Source: Nostoc sp. C052 (GTDB lineage: Bacteria > Cyanobacteriota > Cyanobacteriia > Cyanobacteriales > Nostocaceae). From it: a stretch of DNA of 64,000 nt. The position numbers were made by a program, and so were the translations under genes. The stretch is taken from the NCBI RefSeq assembly GCF_013393905.1, contig NZ_CP040272.1, positions 434,001 through 498,000 of the forward strand, written 5' to 3'. Positions 9,401-18,238 of this stretch are shown here, in pieces; within the stretch, counting starts at the first letter, position 1, and every line of letters starts with the position of its first letter. The notes beneath the pieces are model-generated. The model had not been told where the DNA came from. It saw nothing but the letters and a program-made list of their open reading frames with translations, and searched no databases.

Positions 9401-9838
9401 TACTACTGCACCTGTTAATTCACTCAGACGTTGTACAAATGCTTTACCTTGCTCTGTTTGCCCGACTTCGCAACCATACAACAGCAGTTGTGCATCTGCG
9501 CTCAAAGCATTTGCCCAACCCGTGAGTTGCCAAGCATAACGGTTGAGGGTTTCGTAGCTGAGTTGACTGTTCCCCAGGTAGACTTGCCCTGGTGCGCCGT
9601 GAGAAACAATGTGCAGGCTGTTGATTTGGCGATGAGTTGCCAGCACTTGGCTAATTTGCTCAATGCCGTCTTGGTCAGCGTCTAAAATAAAAACAGTAGA
9701 ATTTGGCAAGACACCCGCTACCAGACTTTGGTAGTTTTCAACCTGTGGATCGATGAAAACTAAGTGAGTAGTAGATATTTTTTCGTACACGTTTTGAGTT
9801 GACTGGGTAGCGATCGCAATAAGAATGGTGTCTGACAT
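6440..9838 (-). CDS. DUF4347 / delta-60 repeat / cadherin-like exoprotein
   Basis: This 1132-aa surface or secreted protein has no Sec signal. Residues about 25-190 form a DUF4347 domain with SLHIVSHGAPG and LLLYGCEVGQ; the His and Cys placement resembles caspase-like folds (inference). Seven consecutive 57-residue delta-60 repeats follow (motif TVQADGKILVAG, about 195-595) and probably build a beta-propeller. Two near-identical dystroglycan/He_PIG-like Ig domains come next (about 600-790, PTWLNFNPDTLTFSGTP). The C-terminal part ends in a DUF4114-like segment (GFEDLPNGGDKDYNDV). DUF4347 proteins in cyanobacteria are commonly found beside type I secretion genes, and this one lies 0.8 kb upstream of a HlyB/HlyD pair on the same strand, making it a likely substrate. 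Its exact role (adhesin or autoprocessing protein) is unknown. Confidence 0.85.
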   Translation of the reverse strand: MSDTILIAIATQSTQNVYEKISTTHLVFIDPQVENYQSLVAGVLPNSTVFILDADQDGIEQISQVLATHRQINSLHIVSHGAPGQVYLGNSQLSYETLNRYAWQLTGWANALSADAQLLLYGCEVGQTEQGKAFVQRLSELTGAVVAASDDLTGSTALGGDWELEVSTGAIIPTLAFRAEVMAAYASVLGIVVLDTSFNTTGKVTTDFNSNDDSGNSITVQADGKILVAGTSYNGTDYDFAVVRYNSDGTLDTNFNTTGKVTTDFNSNDDSGNSITVQADGKILVAGTSYNGTDYDFAIVRYNSNGTLDTNFNTTGKVTTDFNSNDDSGNSITVQADGKILVAGTSYNGTDYDFAIVRYNSNGTLDTSFNTTGKVTTDFNSNHDFGRSITVQADGKILVAGSAYNGTNNDFAIVRYNSNGTLDTSFNTTGKVTTDFDTNDDSSYSVTVQADGKILVVGTSNNGTNNDFAIVRYNSDGTLDTSFNTTGKVTTDFDTNDDSSYSVTVQADGKILVVGTSNNGTNNDFAIVRYNSDGTLDTNFNTTGKVTTDFNSNDDSGNSITVQADGKILVAGTSNNGTDNDFAVARYLVNQVPEVANAIQDKEATEDSVFNFVVPVDTFSDADAQDILTYTATLANDDLLPTWLNFNPDTLTFSGTPTSQDVGSLDIKVTAKDIAGDQANDVFTLAVNNANKAPEVANEIQDQEATEDSVFNFVVPVDTFSDEDAGDILTYTATLANDDLLPTWLKFNPDTLTFSGTPKNKDVGSLNIKVTAKDIAGDQASDIFTLAVDKKTTVNIQSISLLTKITGDIFSVKTKLNIKGDKAKLSIKIKTKTSKQMDELCVFNVDDDEGKIDGIAPGAEGYAKAALLRSKVIFCSLGNSPNGFSSADLTNILEFESNTKLRFYMISNSTTQAVLSGKASFSSVVFSSVTNSNTEDEGFSLNFQNLVVTVQATNQQVTLGTGLQGKKEGELIDLRDVTQSVKADFKVHREAAFNNFVGFYKVADENGGIDTNGDGKADILVGQAGYTEAAMRGRVAGIDLTVSNQGTASYIGNFGADSLFAPFIIVDGRPDAVLNGNANKNVYFSFLGANSDKVDHIRLLGNNTFGFEDLPNGGDKDYNDVIVQVNLSANLA
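8070..9262. repeat. Seven tandem 171-bp coding repeats
   Basis: Seven in-frame units of 57 codons encode the delta-60 repeats. Units 2 and 3 differ little or not at all at protein level, as do units 5 and 6, so recent duplication or gene conversion is likely. Because 171 is a multiple of 3, the antisense strand also stays open here, giving a spurious long reading frame. Confidence 0.9.
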
Positions 9839-10043
9839 AATTACTCTTATATTAATTAACAGTTTTTTCCTTGCAACCGTTGCTATGTATCCTCAGAAAT
9901 CAGGTAGAAGCAAAATTTTTTGGCGGCATAGCAGAGGAGTCAATCATCAAACTTATACAAAAATCCAATATTCAACTTCAGTAAAATCACTGTTTTGGTT
10001 CATGTTGGGTCTATTTTGCTAGCCAAAATCGAATAAACACATC
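9839..10043. other. Promoter region of the DUF4347 exoprotein gene
   Basis: About 200 bp of AT-rich DNA without a convincing gene. It must carry the promoter for the minus-strand exoprotein gene. No specific operator was recognised. Confidence 0.4.
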
Positions 10044-10206
10044 CTAGTAGTCTGCCAACCCAAAAATGCGCTTGTGAGGACTGGGGAAAGGGGAAAGGGA
10101 AAAGGGTAAGAGATTTAAACCCTTTCCCCCCGCCCCTTATCCCCAGAGAGGACCCCACCTTCCCCCTTATTCTTTACCCTGCCAAGTCACGAAAGCGAAC
10201 TACTAG
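10044..10206. repeat. MITE-like dispersed element, copy 1
   Basis: A 163-bp non-coding unit begins with CTAGTAGT and ends with the inverted ACTACTAG. It has a central G/A-rich arm followed by a C/T-rich arm. Its first 26 bases recur with one mismatch, in inverted orientation, at 28562-28587 on the far side of the NRPS/PKS cluster. It has no coding capacity and no obvious target duplication. Confidence 0.6.
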
Positions 10207-10344
10207 AAGCGGGATGAGTCGATTTAGTTTTATTGTCTCCAACACTGACTAAGCAAGGGTTTAGAACTTATCCAAAAGCTTTATGAGCGATCGCATACAT
10301 GTATTATTAAGGTGCTATTAAAAGTTATTACCCGCCAATAAAAT

Positions 10345-10370
10345 AACCCCATCCCGCAAGGGAGATGAGG
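10345..10370 (-). terminator. Intrinsic-type terminator of the NRPS/PKS operon
   Basis: Minus strand: CCTCATCTCCC, loop TTGC, then GGGATGGGG followed by TTATTTTATT. It lies about 115 bp after the stop codon of the last NRPS gene. It closely resembles the terminator-like hairpin at 6383-6410. Confidence 0.65.
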
Positions 10371-10484
10371 ATTTATAATAATCAAATAGCACTAAGAAAA
10401 GTCCAAAGGCTTGTGTTTCCTCTTTCCCAGTCTCAAGAGTGGGAATGTATGACTAAAGAACTGCTGCCTCTAATCGAGAAAGAT

Positions 10485-13400
10485 TCAGATTTCTGCAATA
10501 GCTTGTTCTATGCAAACCTTCATTTTTTCTGACAAAGATTTGACATAGGGTTCGTTAAAAATGGAGAAGTGGTTTCCTGGAACATGTTGGATATCCAAAC
10601 CTCCTAAAGCCAATTCACTCCAACCCATATTCGGATCTACTTCTTGTCCATTAGTTATGGGGCGTTCTTCTGCTCGAAATACAGTGACTCGACCTATATA
10701 AGCTTTTGGAACATATTCCTTAGCAGCCTGTTTGTTAAAATCTTTAATTTTTACTTGTTTGCGATAGGCATAGGGTAAGATCCGGGATACGTTCAGGTAA
10801 ACTTTAAAGGCAAACTTCTGTAGTCTTTGTTTGAGCATATACTCAAGCCAGCTGCTCTTTCCTTCTATTTGCTCAAGAATGTAGGTAGGCCCAACTTCTA
10901 AAAGATTGTTCAAATGTCGAGAAATTCGCTTTGGCGTTGGTATTGGTTTGATAGTAGTTTTGCGACAAGTTGGACTACTAGTATCAAATATCGCTAGCAA
11001 AGCAACTTTTTGACCCTGCGCCACTAGCTGTTGAGCCATTTCCCAAACTACTAGACCACCAAAAGAGTAGCCTCCTAAAAAATAAGGCCCTTGGGGTTGA
11101 ATAGTTTGGATCTCTTTAATATAGTGAGCCGCCATTTTATCAACTCGCGTCAGGGGAGCTTCTCTTCCATCTACACCTCTAGCTTGTAGGGCATAAAATG
11201 GCTGATTGGAACCGAGATAGTTAGCAAAGTCGCGATAATAAAGGATACTTTCACCAGCACCATGTACACAAAATATAGGTGGTTTATCACCGTTGGTTTG
11301 AAGAGGTACTAGTGATGACCAAGGTAGCCATTCTCCAGTTTTGAGGTTAGCTTGATTTTCATCTTCAACTATTAACTTTTTCAGTGGTGAATTATTGCTC
11401 TTTGAAAATCTGGCGATCGCTTTGCCTAAAAAACTTTTAAATGAACCCTGTTGCGGCTCAGAATTCGGTTGAATGGAGAGTGACTTTTCACCGATCAGGT
11501 TAGCTAATTTCTCAATAGTTGGAGCTTGTAAAAGAATAGATAGAGGCAGGGTTTTGCCAACTATCTTTTCAATTTCAGCAAAAAGACGAACTGCAATTAG
11601 TGAGTGTCCACCTAAATCAAAAAAGTTATCTGTTATTCCAATTGGGCGAATTCCTAAAACATTTTCCCAAATTTCAGTTAGCTGAATTTGCAATGGCTCT
11701 TCTGCTGCGACAAATGTTTTTTCTATTTTAGAATTAGTTGGATTAAGCGCAGGTAAGGCTTGGCGATCAACTTGGCCATTAGCATTCAATGGCAGAGAAT
11801 CCACTATGGCAAAGTCAGAAGGCAACAAATGCTCAGGTAGCTTTTGTTGGAGAAAATTCAGCAGTTGCTCATTTTCCAAAGTCTCTCCTTGTTGGGGAAC
11901 AAGATAAGCAACCAAATGTTTATCCTCTGGAACATCTTCTTTGACAATCACCACAGTTTTTTGCACGCCTGGATATTGACTGATAATTGTTTCAATTTCA
12001 GCCAACTCAATGCGAAAACCGTGGATTTTTACCTGATTGTCTAGACGGCCCAAAAACTCAATATTGCCATCGCTTAAATAGCGTCCTAAATCGCCACTTC
12101 TGTAAAGATATGCTCCAGATTCACTGCTAAAGGGATTGGGGATAAATTTCTCAGATGTTAAGTCTGGACGGTTAAAGTAGCCTTGTGCAGTACCAATACC
12201 GCTGATGTAGATTTCGCCAGGAATGCCAATTGGCACTGGTTGCGATCGCCGATCGAGAATGTAGATTTTGGTATTGGCGATCGCTTTCCCTATGGGAATT
12301 TCTGACCGAGTGTTACTGGCTTCAGTGGCAGTTTCAGGATCGTAAATCGTGGCGGTTAAAGTTGTTTCTAGCGATCCATAAGCATTTAGCCAGCGCGATC
12401 GCTTGCCAACTTTTTCTACCCAAGTTAAATAGGCATAGCGTGAGACTTTTTCACCACCAACCATGACTAAGCGTAAGCTGAGTGGCAAGGTTTGTGGAGA
12501 TATAGATGGCTCGTTAACTAACTCATACCAAAAAGAAGTAGGTAAATTGACAACGCTAATCTGTTGTTGAGCAATGAATGGGAAAAACTGCGCCGTCGAG
12601 TTTTGTAACTCTTGAGGCTGGATAATTGCAGTAGCACCAGCAATCCAAGTGGGGAAAAGTGATTCAATGAAAGAATCGCAACTGATACTAGATATTAGTA
12701 GTAGGCGATCGCGCTCAGTCAACTCCCAAGTTTCGCTAATTGCCAAGCTGTGGGTGACAAGGTTACGGTGAGTAATGGCTATACCGTTGGGTTTTCCATC
12801 ACAGCCGGATACATACATCACACAAGCGAGAGTCTGATCTGTGGTGTAATATCCTAGATTTTCAGTCGTGTGTACGGCAATACTTTCCCAATCTCTATCC
12901 AAACAGATAATTTGCGCCTGATGCTCAGAGAGTTTCTCAACCAATGAGCTTTGGGTTAACACTAAGGATATTTGAGCATCTTCTAAAATGAAAGCCAAGC
13001 TATCTTGCCCAGATGTCGGAGCTATGGATACGTAGGTTCCCCCTGCTTTCAAAACACCCAACAGCCCCACAATCGCATCTAGGCAAGGCTCTAGATTCAG
13101 ACCAACGAGTACCCCCGATTTTACCCCTAGAGTTTGCAAATAGCGGGCTAGTTGATTTGCACGCTGGTTGAGTTCCTGATAGGTTAGTTGCTGATTTTTA
13201 AAACTTACTGCAATATTATTTGGAGTTCGTTTGGCTTGAGCCTCAAACCACTGATGAATACAAGTATTCTGGGGATAATTAGCCTGTTTACCATGCCAAT
13301 CAACCAACACTTGATGTTGTTCACCTGCTGTCAACAGAGGTAATTCAGATATCGGCAGATCGGGATTAGCAACAATACCTTCGAGTAAAGTTTTGAAGTG

Positions 13401-14891
13401 TCCCAACATCCGCTCTATGGTACTGGCATCAAACATCTCGGCATTGTAATCAAATACCATGCCCAGACCATTATCCTGTTCCCGCAAGACTAATGTCAGA
13501 TCGTATTTGGTCTTGCCATGATAAATGTAGCCAAATAGAGAAGTGATAGTCAAATCAGGTAGTTGCACTGCTCCCATGCCACGACCATTAGACCAAGGAG
13601 GATTGAGAGAGAACTTTACTTGAAATAAAGATGAACTGTTCCGACTTTGTTGTTCTGGTCTAAGTTCTTCAATTAGTCTCTCAAATGGTAAGTCTTGATG
13701 GCTATAAGCCTCTAAGCAATCCTTACGCACGCGGTCTAACAATTGTCGGAAAGTTGGGTTTCCTGCTAAGTTACCCCGCATTACAAGAGTATTAGAGAAA
13801 AATCCAATCAGCCGCTCGGTTTCTACTTGTCCACGGCTTGCACTGGCAAAGCTAATGAGTAGGTCTTCTTGTCCAGAATAACGGTAGAGCAGTAGCTCAA
13901 ACACTGTCAGTAGAGTCATGAACAGGGTGACACCCCATTTTTGACTCAGGTCTGTTAGGGCATGGTTCAGCGCCTTTGATAGCAGCAGGGCAGCGCGATC
14001 GCCCCGATATGTCTGCACACCTTGAGGACGGGGATGATCGTAAGGTAACTTAATAATTGGTAAATTGCCTTCTAGCTTTTGCTTCCAGTAGTTTACCTGT
14101 GACTCTAAAACCTCTCCCTGGAGCCATTGATATTGCCAATTGGTAAAATCAGCATACTGCACTGGTAAGGGGGTTAAAGGAGAAGCTTTCCCAGCTGACA
14201 ATGCTTTATAGATGGTAGTGAAGTCTTGATAGAACACATCAGAGGAAGCTCCATCACAAACTATGCAGTGCATATTCCAGATTAGCAGATGCTCGCGATC
14301 GCTCAACTTCAGCAACAGCACGCGCAAAATCGGGCCATTGGCGAGATCAAAAGGTTGATGAGCTTCTTTAGTTGCCAGTAGGAGAGCTTCAGCCTCTCTT
14401 TTTTCATCTGGTACTTGCCGCAAGTCAATTATTGGCAGCGTCAAAGAAACATCAGTAGCAATTACTTGAGAAGGCTTACCATTCACGGCTGGAAAAGTTG
14501 TCCGCAGAACTTCATGGCGGCGGACGACTTCTCTCAAACTTTCCTCTAGAACAGCAACATTGAGATTTCCCGTAAAACGCACCACAACGGGCATATTATT
14601 TGAGGAACTATTAGGTTCAAATTGATGCAGGAACCATATCCGTTGCTGACCAAAGGAAAGCGGCAAGTTGCCATTCCGTTCACAAGCGACAATTGGGGGA
14701 ATCTGTGAACTGGCAGCTATAGTAATTTGTTTTAGAAAGTTGATGATTTCGGCTTTTTGAGTTTTTAACTCGGTGAGCAATTCCGGCGTGAGACTATCTT
14801 TTGCCGCCCGATAGCGTAAGCGTTCGCCCTCTAACCAAAGTTTGACATCGCGCTGACGTAGCTCAGATAGTAGTTCATCTAATGTTTTCAT
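10485..14891 (-). CDS. Terminal NRPS module: TubC docking, C, A, PCP, thioesterase
   Basis: This 1468-aa chain-releasing synthetase opens with a TubC-type docking domain (LLSELRQRDVKLWLEG). A condensation domain (about 65-500), an adenylation domain (about 540-1050), a PCP (NFFDLGGHSLIAV) and a type I thioesterase with nucleophile motif GGYSFGG near 1275 follow. Three catalytic motifs are broken. The C-domain HHxxxDG reads HCIVCDG (second His to Cys) near 207. Adenylation motif A3 reads YVSGCDGKPNG instead of YTSGSTGxPKG. The A10 lysine motif NGKVDR reads NGQVDR near 1040. A5 reads AYGSLETT. Adenylation activity is therefore unlikely, while PCP and TE look intact. Its start overlaps the stop of the preceding NRPS gene by 4 bp, so translation is coupled. 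Confidence 0.92.
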   Translation of the reverse strand: MKTLDELLSELRQRDVKLWLEGERLRYRAAKDSLTPELLTELKTQKAEIINFLKQITIAASSQIPPIVACERNGNLPLSFGQQRIWFLHQFEPNSSSNNMPVVVRFTGNLNVAVLEESLREVVRRHEVLRTTFPAVNGKPSQVIATDVSLTLPIIDLRQVPDEKREAEALLLATKEAHQPFDLANGPILRVLLLKLSDREHLLIWNMHCIVCDGASSDVFYQDFTTIYKALSAGKASPLTPLPVQYADFTNWQYQWLQGEVLESQVNYWKQKLEGNLPIIKLPYDHPRPQGVQTYRGDRAALLLSKALNHALTDLSQKWGVTLFMTLLTVFELLLYRYSGQEDLLISFASASRGQVETERLIGFFSNTLVMRGNLAGNPTFRQLLDRVRKDCLEAYSHQDLPFERLIEELRPEQQSRNSSSLFQVKFSLNPPWSNGRGMGAVQLPDLTITSLFGYIYHGKTKYDLTLVLREQDNGLGMVFDYNAEMFDASTIERMLGHFKTLLEGIVANPDLPISELPLLTAGEQHQVLVDWHGKQANYPQNTCIHQWFEAQAKRTPNNIAVSFKNQQLTYQELNQRANQLARYLQTLGVKSGVLVGLNLEPCLDAIVGLLGVLKAGGTYVSIAPTSGQDSLAFILEDAQISLVLTQSSLVEKLSEHQAQIICLDRDWESIAVHTTENLGYYTTDQTLACVMYVSGCDGKPNGIAITHRNLVTHSLAISETWELTERDRLLLISSISCDSFIESLFPTWIAGATAIIQPQELQNSTAQFFPFIAQQQISVVNLPTSFWYELVNEPSISPQTLPLSLRLVMVGGEKVSRYAYLTWVEKVGKRSRWLNAYGSLETTLTATIYDPETATEASNTRSEIPIGKAIANTKIYILDRRSQPVPIGIPGEIYISGIGTAQGYFNRPDLTSEKFIPNPFSSESGAYLYRSGDLGRYLSDGNIEFLGRLDNQVKIHGFRIELAEIETIISQYPGVQKTVVIVKEDVPEDKHLVAYLVPQQGETLENEQLLNFLQQKLPEHLLPSDFAIVDSLPLNANGQVDRQALPALNPTNSKIEKTFVAAEEPLQIQLTEIWENVLGIRPIGITDNFFDLGGHSLIAVRLFAEIEKIVGKTLPLSILLQAPTIEKLANLIGEKSLSIQPNSEPQQGSFKSFLGKAIARFSKSNNSPLKKLIVEDENQANLKTGEWLPWSSLVPLQTNGDKPPIFCVHGAGESILYYRDFANYLGSNQPFYALQARGVDGREAPLTRVDKMAAHYIKEIQTIQPQGPYFLGGYSFGGLVVWEMAQQLVAQGQKVALLAIFDTSSPTCRKTTIKPIPTPKRISRHLNNLLEVGPTYILEQIEGKSSWLEYMLKQRLQKFAFKVYLNVSRILPYAYRKQVKIKDFNKQAAKEYVPKAYIGRVTVFRAEERPITNGQEVDPNMGWSELALGGLDIQHVPGNHFSIFNEPYVKSLSEKMKVCIEQAIAEI

Positions 14892-17800
14892 AGCTCACCT
14901 TCCTCGTAATCATCAGCTGTTTCACTATCAGCAGCCTGAACTCCTTGGGTAGCCCAGCGCAGAGTTTCCACTCGTTCAGCCAGTTCTGCCACCGTTGGTA
15001 ATTCAAATAAATTGGACATCAGGATTTCTACTTGCAAGGCTTGGCGCAGTCGAGAAACCACTTGAATTCCTAGTAGAGAATATCCACCCAGTTCAAAAAA
15101 GTTGTCATAAATCCCAACCCGATTGACATTCAAAACCTGTGTCCAGATATCTGCAATCTGCTGCTCAATGGAAGTACGAGGCGCTACATAATTTGCTTCT
15201 AGTTCTGGACGCAAAGAATCAGGCTTTGGTAGTGCCCGACGATCAACTTTGCCGTTAGCATTTAGCGGCAAGGTTTCCAGCGCCACAAAAATCTTTGGCA
15301 CCATATATTCAGGAAGTTGTTGTTTCAAGAATCGCCGTAATTCGGAGATTATTTGTGGGCTATCTTGACCAACTTCTGCGACAAAATAACCAACCAGTAA
15401 TTTCTCACCAGGAGTATCTTCTCGAACAATTACTACTGCTTCTTTAACTGCTGGATATTGCAAAAGTGCGATTTCAATTTCACCCAATTCTATGCGGAAA
15501 CCGCTCACTTTTACCTGATTATCAATCCGACCCAGGTATTCAATCTTTCCATCTGGAAAATAACGAGCTAAGTCCCCAGTTTTATATAAGCGTGATTGGG
15601 GATCTGAGCTAAAGGGATTGGCAATAAATCTTTCAGCAGTCAGATCCGGGCGATTGAAATATTCTCGTGCTAGACCATCGCCACCAATATGCAGTTCACC
15701 TGTAATTCCAATTGGAACAGGTTGTAAATGGGAGTCTAAAATATAAACTTGGGTATTAGCAATGGGGCGACCAATAGGAATAGAAGCTCCTGGCTTTAAT
15801 GGCGCTGTAATGTCATAACAGCAAGTAAAAGTTGTACTTTCGGTTGGCCCATAACCATTAATCAGTCTACAGTTTTCGACTGTGTTGATAAATTTTTGGA
15901 CGTGGGTAACAGATAAAACATCACCACCAGCTAACAGTTGACTTAAGGGTTTTAAAGCATCAATTTTTTCATCGACTATCAGATGGAATAAACCTGCTGT
16001 TAGCCACAGGGTTGTCACCTGGTATTGCTGAATAATTTGTCCTAATTCGTCTAAAGATGGGGTATGAGGAGGGAATATTACTAGTTTTCCACCGTTAAGC
16101 AAACAACCCCAAATTTCAAAAGTTGAAGCGTCAAAGGAAATAGGACTAATTTGCAGAAATACTTCTTTGGCAGTGAGATTTACATAATTAGTGTCTTTGA
16201 CTAATCTAACTACACCTTGATGGATAACACTAACACCCTTGGGCTGACCTGTAGAACCAGATGTGTACATTACATAAGCCAAGTTATTAGCTTTGACACT
16301 AGTAATTACATTCTCTGATGTTTTTTGATTGATAGTATCCCAGTCGGTATCTAGGCAAATTACACTTGCTGCGTGATCGGGTAGTTTGTCAACTAGCCGT
16401 TTTTGGGTCAATAATAATTTGATCTGGGTGTCTGAAAGCATGAAAGCCAAGCGTTCTTGGGGATAACCCGGATCTAGTGGTACATAAGCTCCACCTGCTT
16501 TCAGAATCCCTAAAAGACCTACCACCATTTCTAAGGAGCGATCGACGCAGATTCCCACAAGCACATCTGCACCTACTCCTAGTGTTTGTAGGTATTGTGC
16601 TAATTGATTCGCGCGAATATTTAACTCTTGGTAAGTAAGTTGCTGTTCTTGAAATACCAACGCTATTGCATTTGGGGTACGCTCTACCTGCTCCTCAAAT
16701 AACTGATGAATAGATTTATCTTGGGGATACTCTGTTTGAGTCTGGTTCCATATTGCTAATAACTGTTGCTCAACTGCTGGTAAAATTGGCAATTTAGCAA
16801 TACTTTGATTGGGGTTAGCAACTATACCTAATAACAAAGTTTCAAACTCTGCCATCCGGTTGCGGATGGTGTCAGCGTCAAATAAGTTAGTGTTGTACTG
16901 ACATTCCAGGGTCATCTGACCACGTAATTCCGTAGCATTGATGAACAGTTCAAAATTCTCGAAGGCGCGGGGGTTAGAGAAAAATTCTACTTCCAATCCA
17001 GTGAAGGGGAGTTTATCACTATCTAAACCCTGATCGATATTAAATGTAATTGGAACTAAGGGAATACGGCTAGAATCTCGTGGCAAAACTAATTTTTTAA
17101 CTAGACTACCAAAGGTAAATTGTTGGTGATCGTAGGCATCTAAGACAGCCGATCGCCGCGTCTGCAAGTAGTCGCTGAAAGATTTTTCGCCATCAATTTG
17201 GCTACGCAAGGGTAATAAATTTACACAATGACCTACGAGATTATATTGCCCCAAAGCAGCTTGTCCGGCGGCTGGAATAGCTACAACCAAGTCATTTTGC
17301 CCTGTCAGACGGTGCAGCCAAACCTCAAATCCTGCCAGGATAGTGGTCATAAAGCTACAACCGAGTTTTGTTCCTAGTTGTTTGAGGTTGGCAACTAATT
17401 GGGGATTTAAATGCCAATCTTCGCGAGCGGCGTTAAAGGTTCTGAGTGGTGGACGAGGGCGATCGCTAGGGAAATCCAGCACAGGTACAGAGTCAGCGAA
17501 TTGTTGTAACCAATATTCTTCTGTGGCGATCGCTTCTGGACTATCCGCCTCTTCTTCCTGCAAAGTCGCATATTCACTTAAGTAGTCTGGTTCTTCTAAT
17601 TCAGGAACAATACCCTGTTGCAAACCAGAATATAGTTTACCCAAATCTGGCATCAGCACTGCCCAAGACCAACCATCACAAATAATATGATGGGCTGTCA
17701 AAATAGCTAGATGCTCCTGCGGCTGCAATTTGACAATTTTTGCCCGAAATAGAGGGCCATGTTCCAAATCAAAAGGTTGCTCTACTTCTTGTCGCAAGAT

Positions 17801-18169
17801 ACTAGCTAATTTGTCCTGTTTTTCCTGTGGTTCCAGATTAGAAAGATCAATAATAGGGATTTCAATTTGCCGAGAAGCAACAATGCAGAGTGTATTGCCA
17901 TCGGTGCTAAAAGTTGTCCGCAGTGCTTCATGACGTTGTACTAACTCTTCAATCGCAGACTGGAGAATTTTGACATCAAGTTCGCCTTTGAGTCGCAGAG
18001 ATTGGGACTCATTATAAGCACAATTGGCTGCATCCCCCATTTGCACAGAAGCCCAAATTTCTTTTTGTGATTCTGTAGCAGGGGCAGTTAGAAGTAATTC
18101 TCCATCTGCAAATGGATCAAAATCAACCGCAGTCAATCTGGATTGGTAATCTACAGGTGATAAGCTCAT
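14888..18169 (-). CDS. NRPS elongation module: C, A, PCP (predicted valine)
   Basis: This 1093-aa single-module synthetase has an intact condensation domain (HHIICDG near 161), an adenylation domain with YTSGSTGQPKG near 636, GYGPTES, and NGKVDR near 971, and a PCP with NFFELGGYSLLG near 1031. Aligning the binding-pocket region to GrsA by eye gives residues D-A-F-W-L-G-G-T-F plus the A10 Lys. This is the classic valine-type code, differing from GrsB valine only by Leu for Ile. The adenylation domain is strikingly close to that of the loading module at 25474-27516, in DNA as well as protein. The acidic tail (DDYEEGEL) may dock onto the TubC domain of the next protein, whose gene overlaps by 4 bp. 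Confidence 0.94.
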   Translation of the reverse strand: MSLSPVDYQSRLTAVDFDPFADGELLLTAPATESQKEIWASVQMGDAANCAYNESQSLRLKGELDVKILQSAIEELVQRHEALRTTFSTDGNTLCIVASRQIEIPIIDLSNLEPQEKQDKLASILRQEVEQPFDLEHGPLFRAKIVKLQPQEHLAILTAHHIICDGWSWAVLMPDLGKLYSGLQQGIVPELEEPDYLSEYATLQEEEADSPEAIATEEYWLQQFADSVPVLDFPSDRPRPPLRTFNAAREDWHLNPQLVANLKQLGTKLGCSFMTTILAGFEVWLHRLTGQNDLVVAIPAAGQAALGQYNLVGHCVNLLPLRSQIDGEKSFSDYLQTRRSAVLDAYDHQQFTFGSLVKKLVLPRDSSRIPLVPITFNIDQGLDSDKLPFTGLEVEFFSNPRAFENFELFINATELRGQMTLECQYNTNLFDADTIRNRMAEFETLLLGIVANPNQSIAKLPILPAVEQQLLAIWNQTQTEYPQDKSIHQLFEEQVERTPNAIALVFQEQQLTYQELNIRANQLAQYLQTLGVGADVLVGICVDRSLEMVVGLLGILKAGGAYVPLDPGYPQERLAFMLSDTQIKLLLTQKRLVDKLPDHAASVICLDTDWDTINQKTSENVITSVKANNLAYVMYTSGSTGQPKGVSVIHQGVVRLVKDTNYVNLTAKEVFLQISPISFDASTFEIWGCLLNGGKLVIFPPHTPSLDELGQIIQQYQVTTLWLTAGLFHLIVDEKIDALKPLSQLLAGGDVLSVTHVQKFINTVENCRLINGYGPTESTTFTCCYDITAPLKPGASIPIGRPIANTQVYILDSHLQPVPIGITGELHIGGDGLAREYFNRPDLTAERFIANPFSSDPQSRLYKTGDLARYFPDGKIEYLGRIDNQVKVSGFRIELGEIEIALLQYPAVKEAVVIVREDTPGEKLLVGYFVAEVGQDSPQIISELRRFLKQQLPEYMVPKIFVALETLPLNANGKVDRRALPKPDSLRPELEANYVAPRTSIEQQIADIWTQVLNVNRVGIYDNFFELGGYSLLGIQVVSRLRQALQVEILMSNLFELPTVAELAERVETLRWATQGVQAADSETADDYEEGEL

Positions 18170-18238
18170 AAAATTCTCTTATTTTCTCAGTTTATTCAAT
18201 ATGGTTAAAATTAAATTTTTCTTCAAAAATGACTGGCG

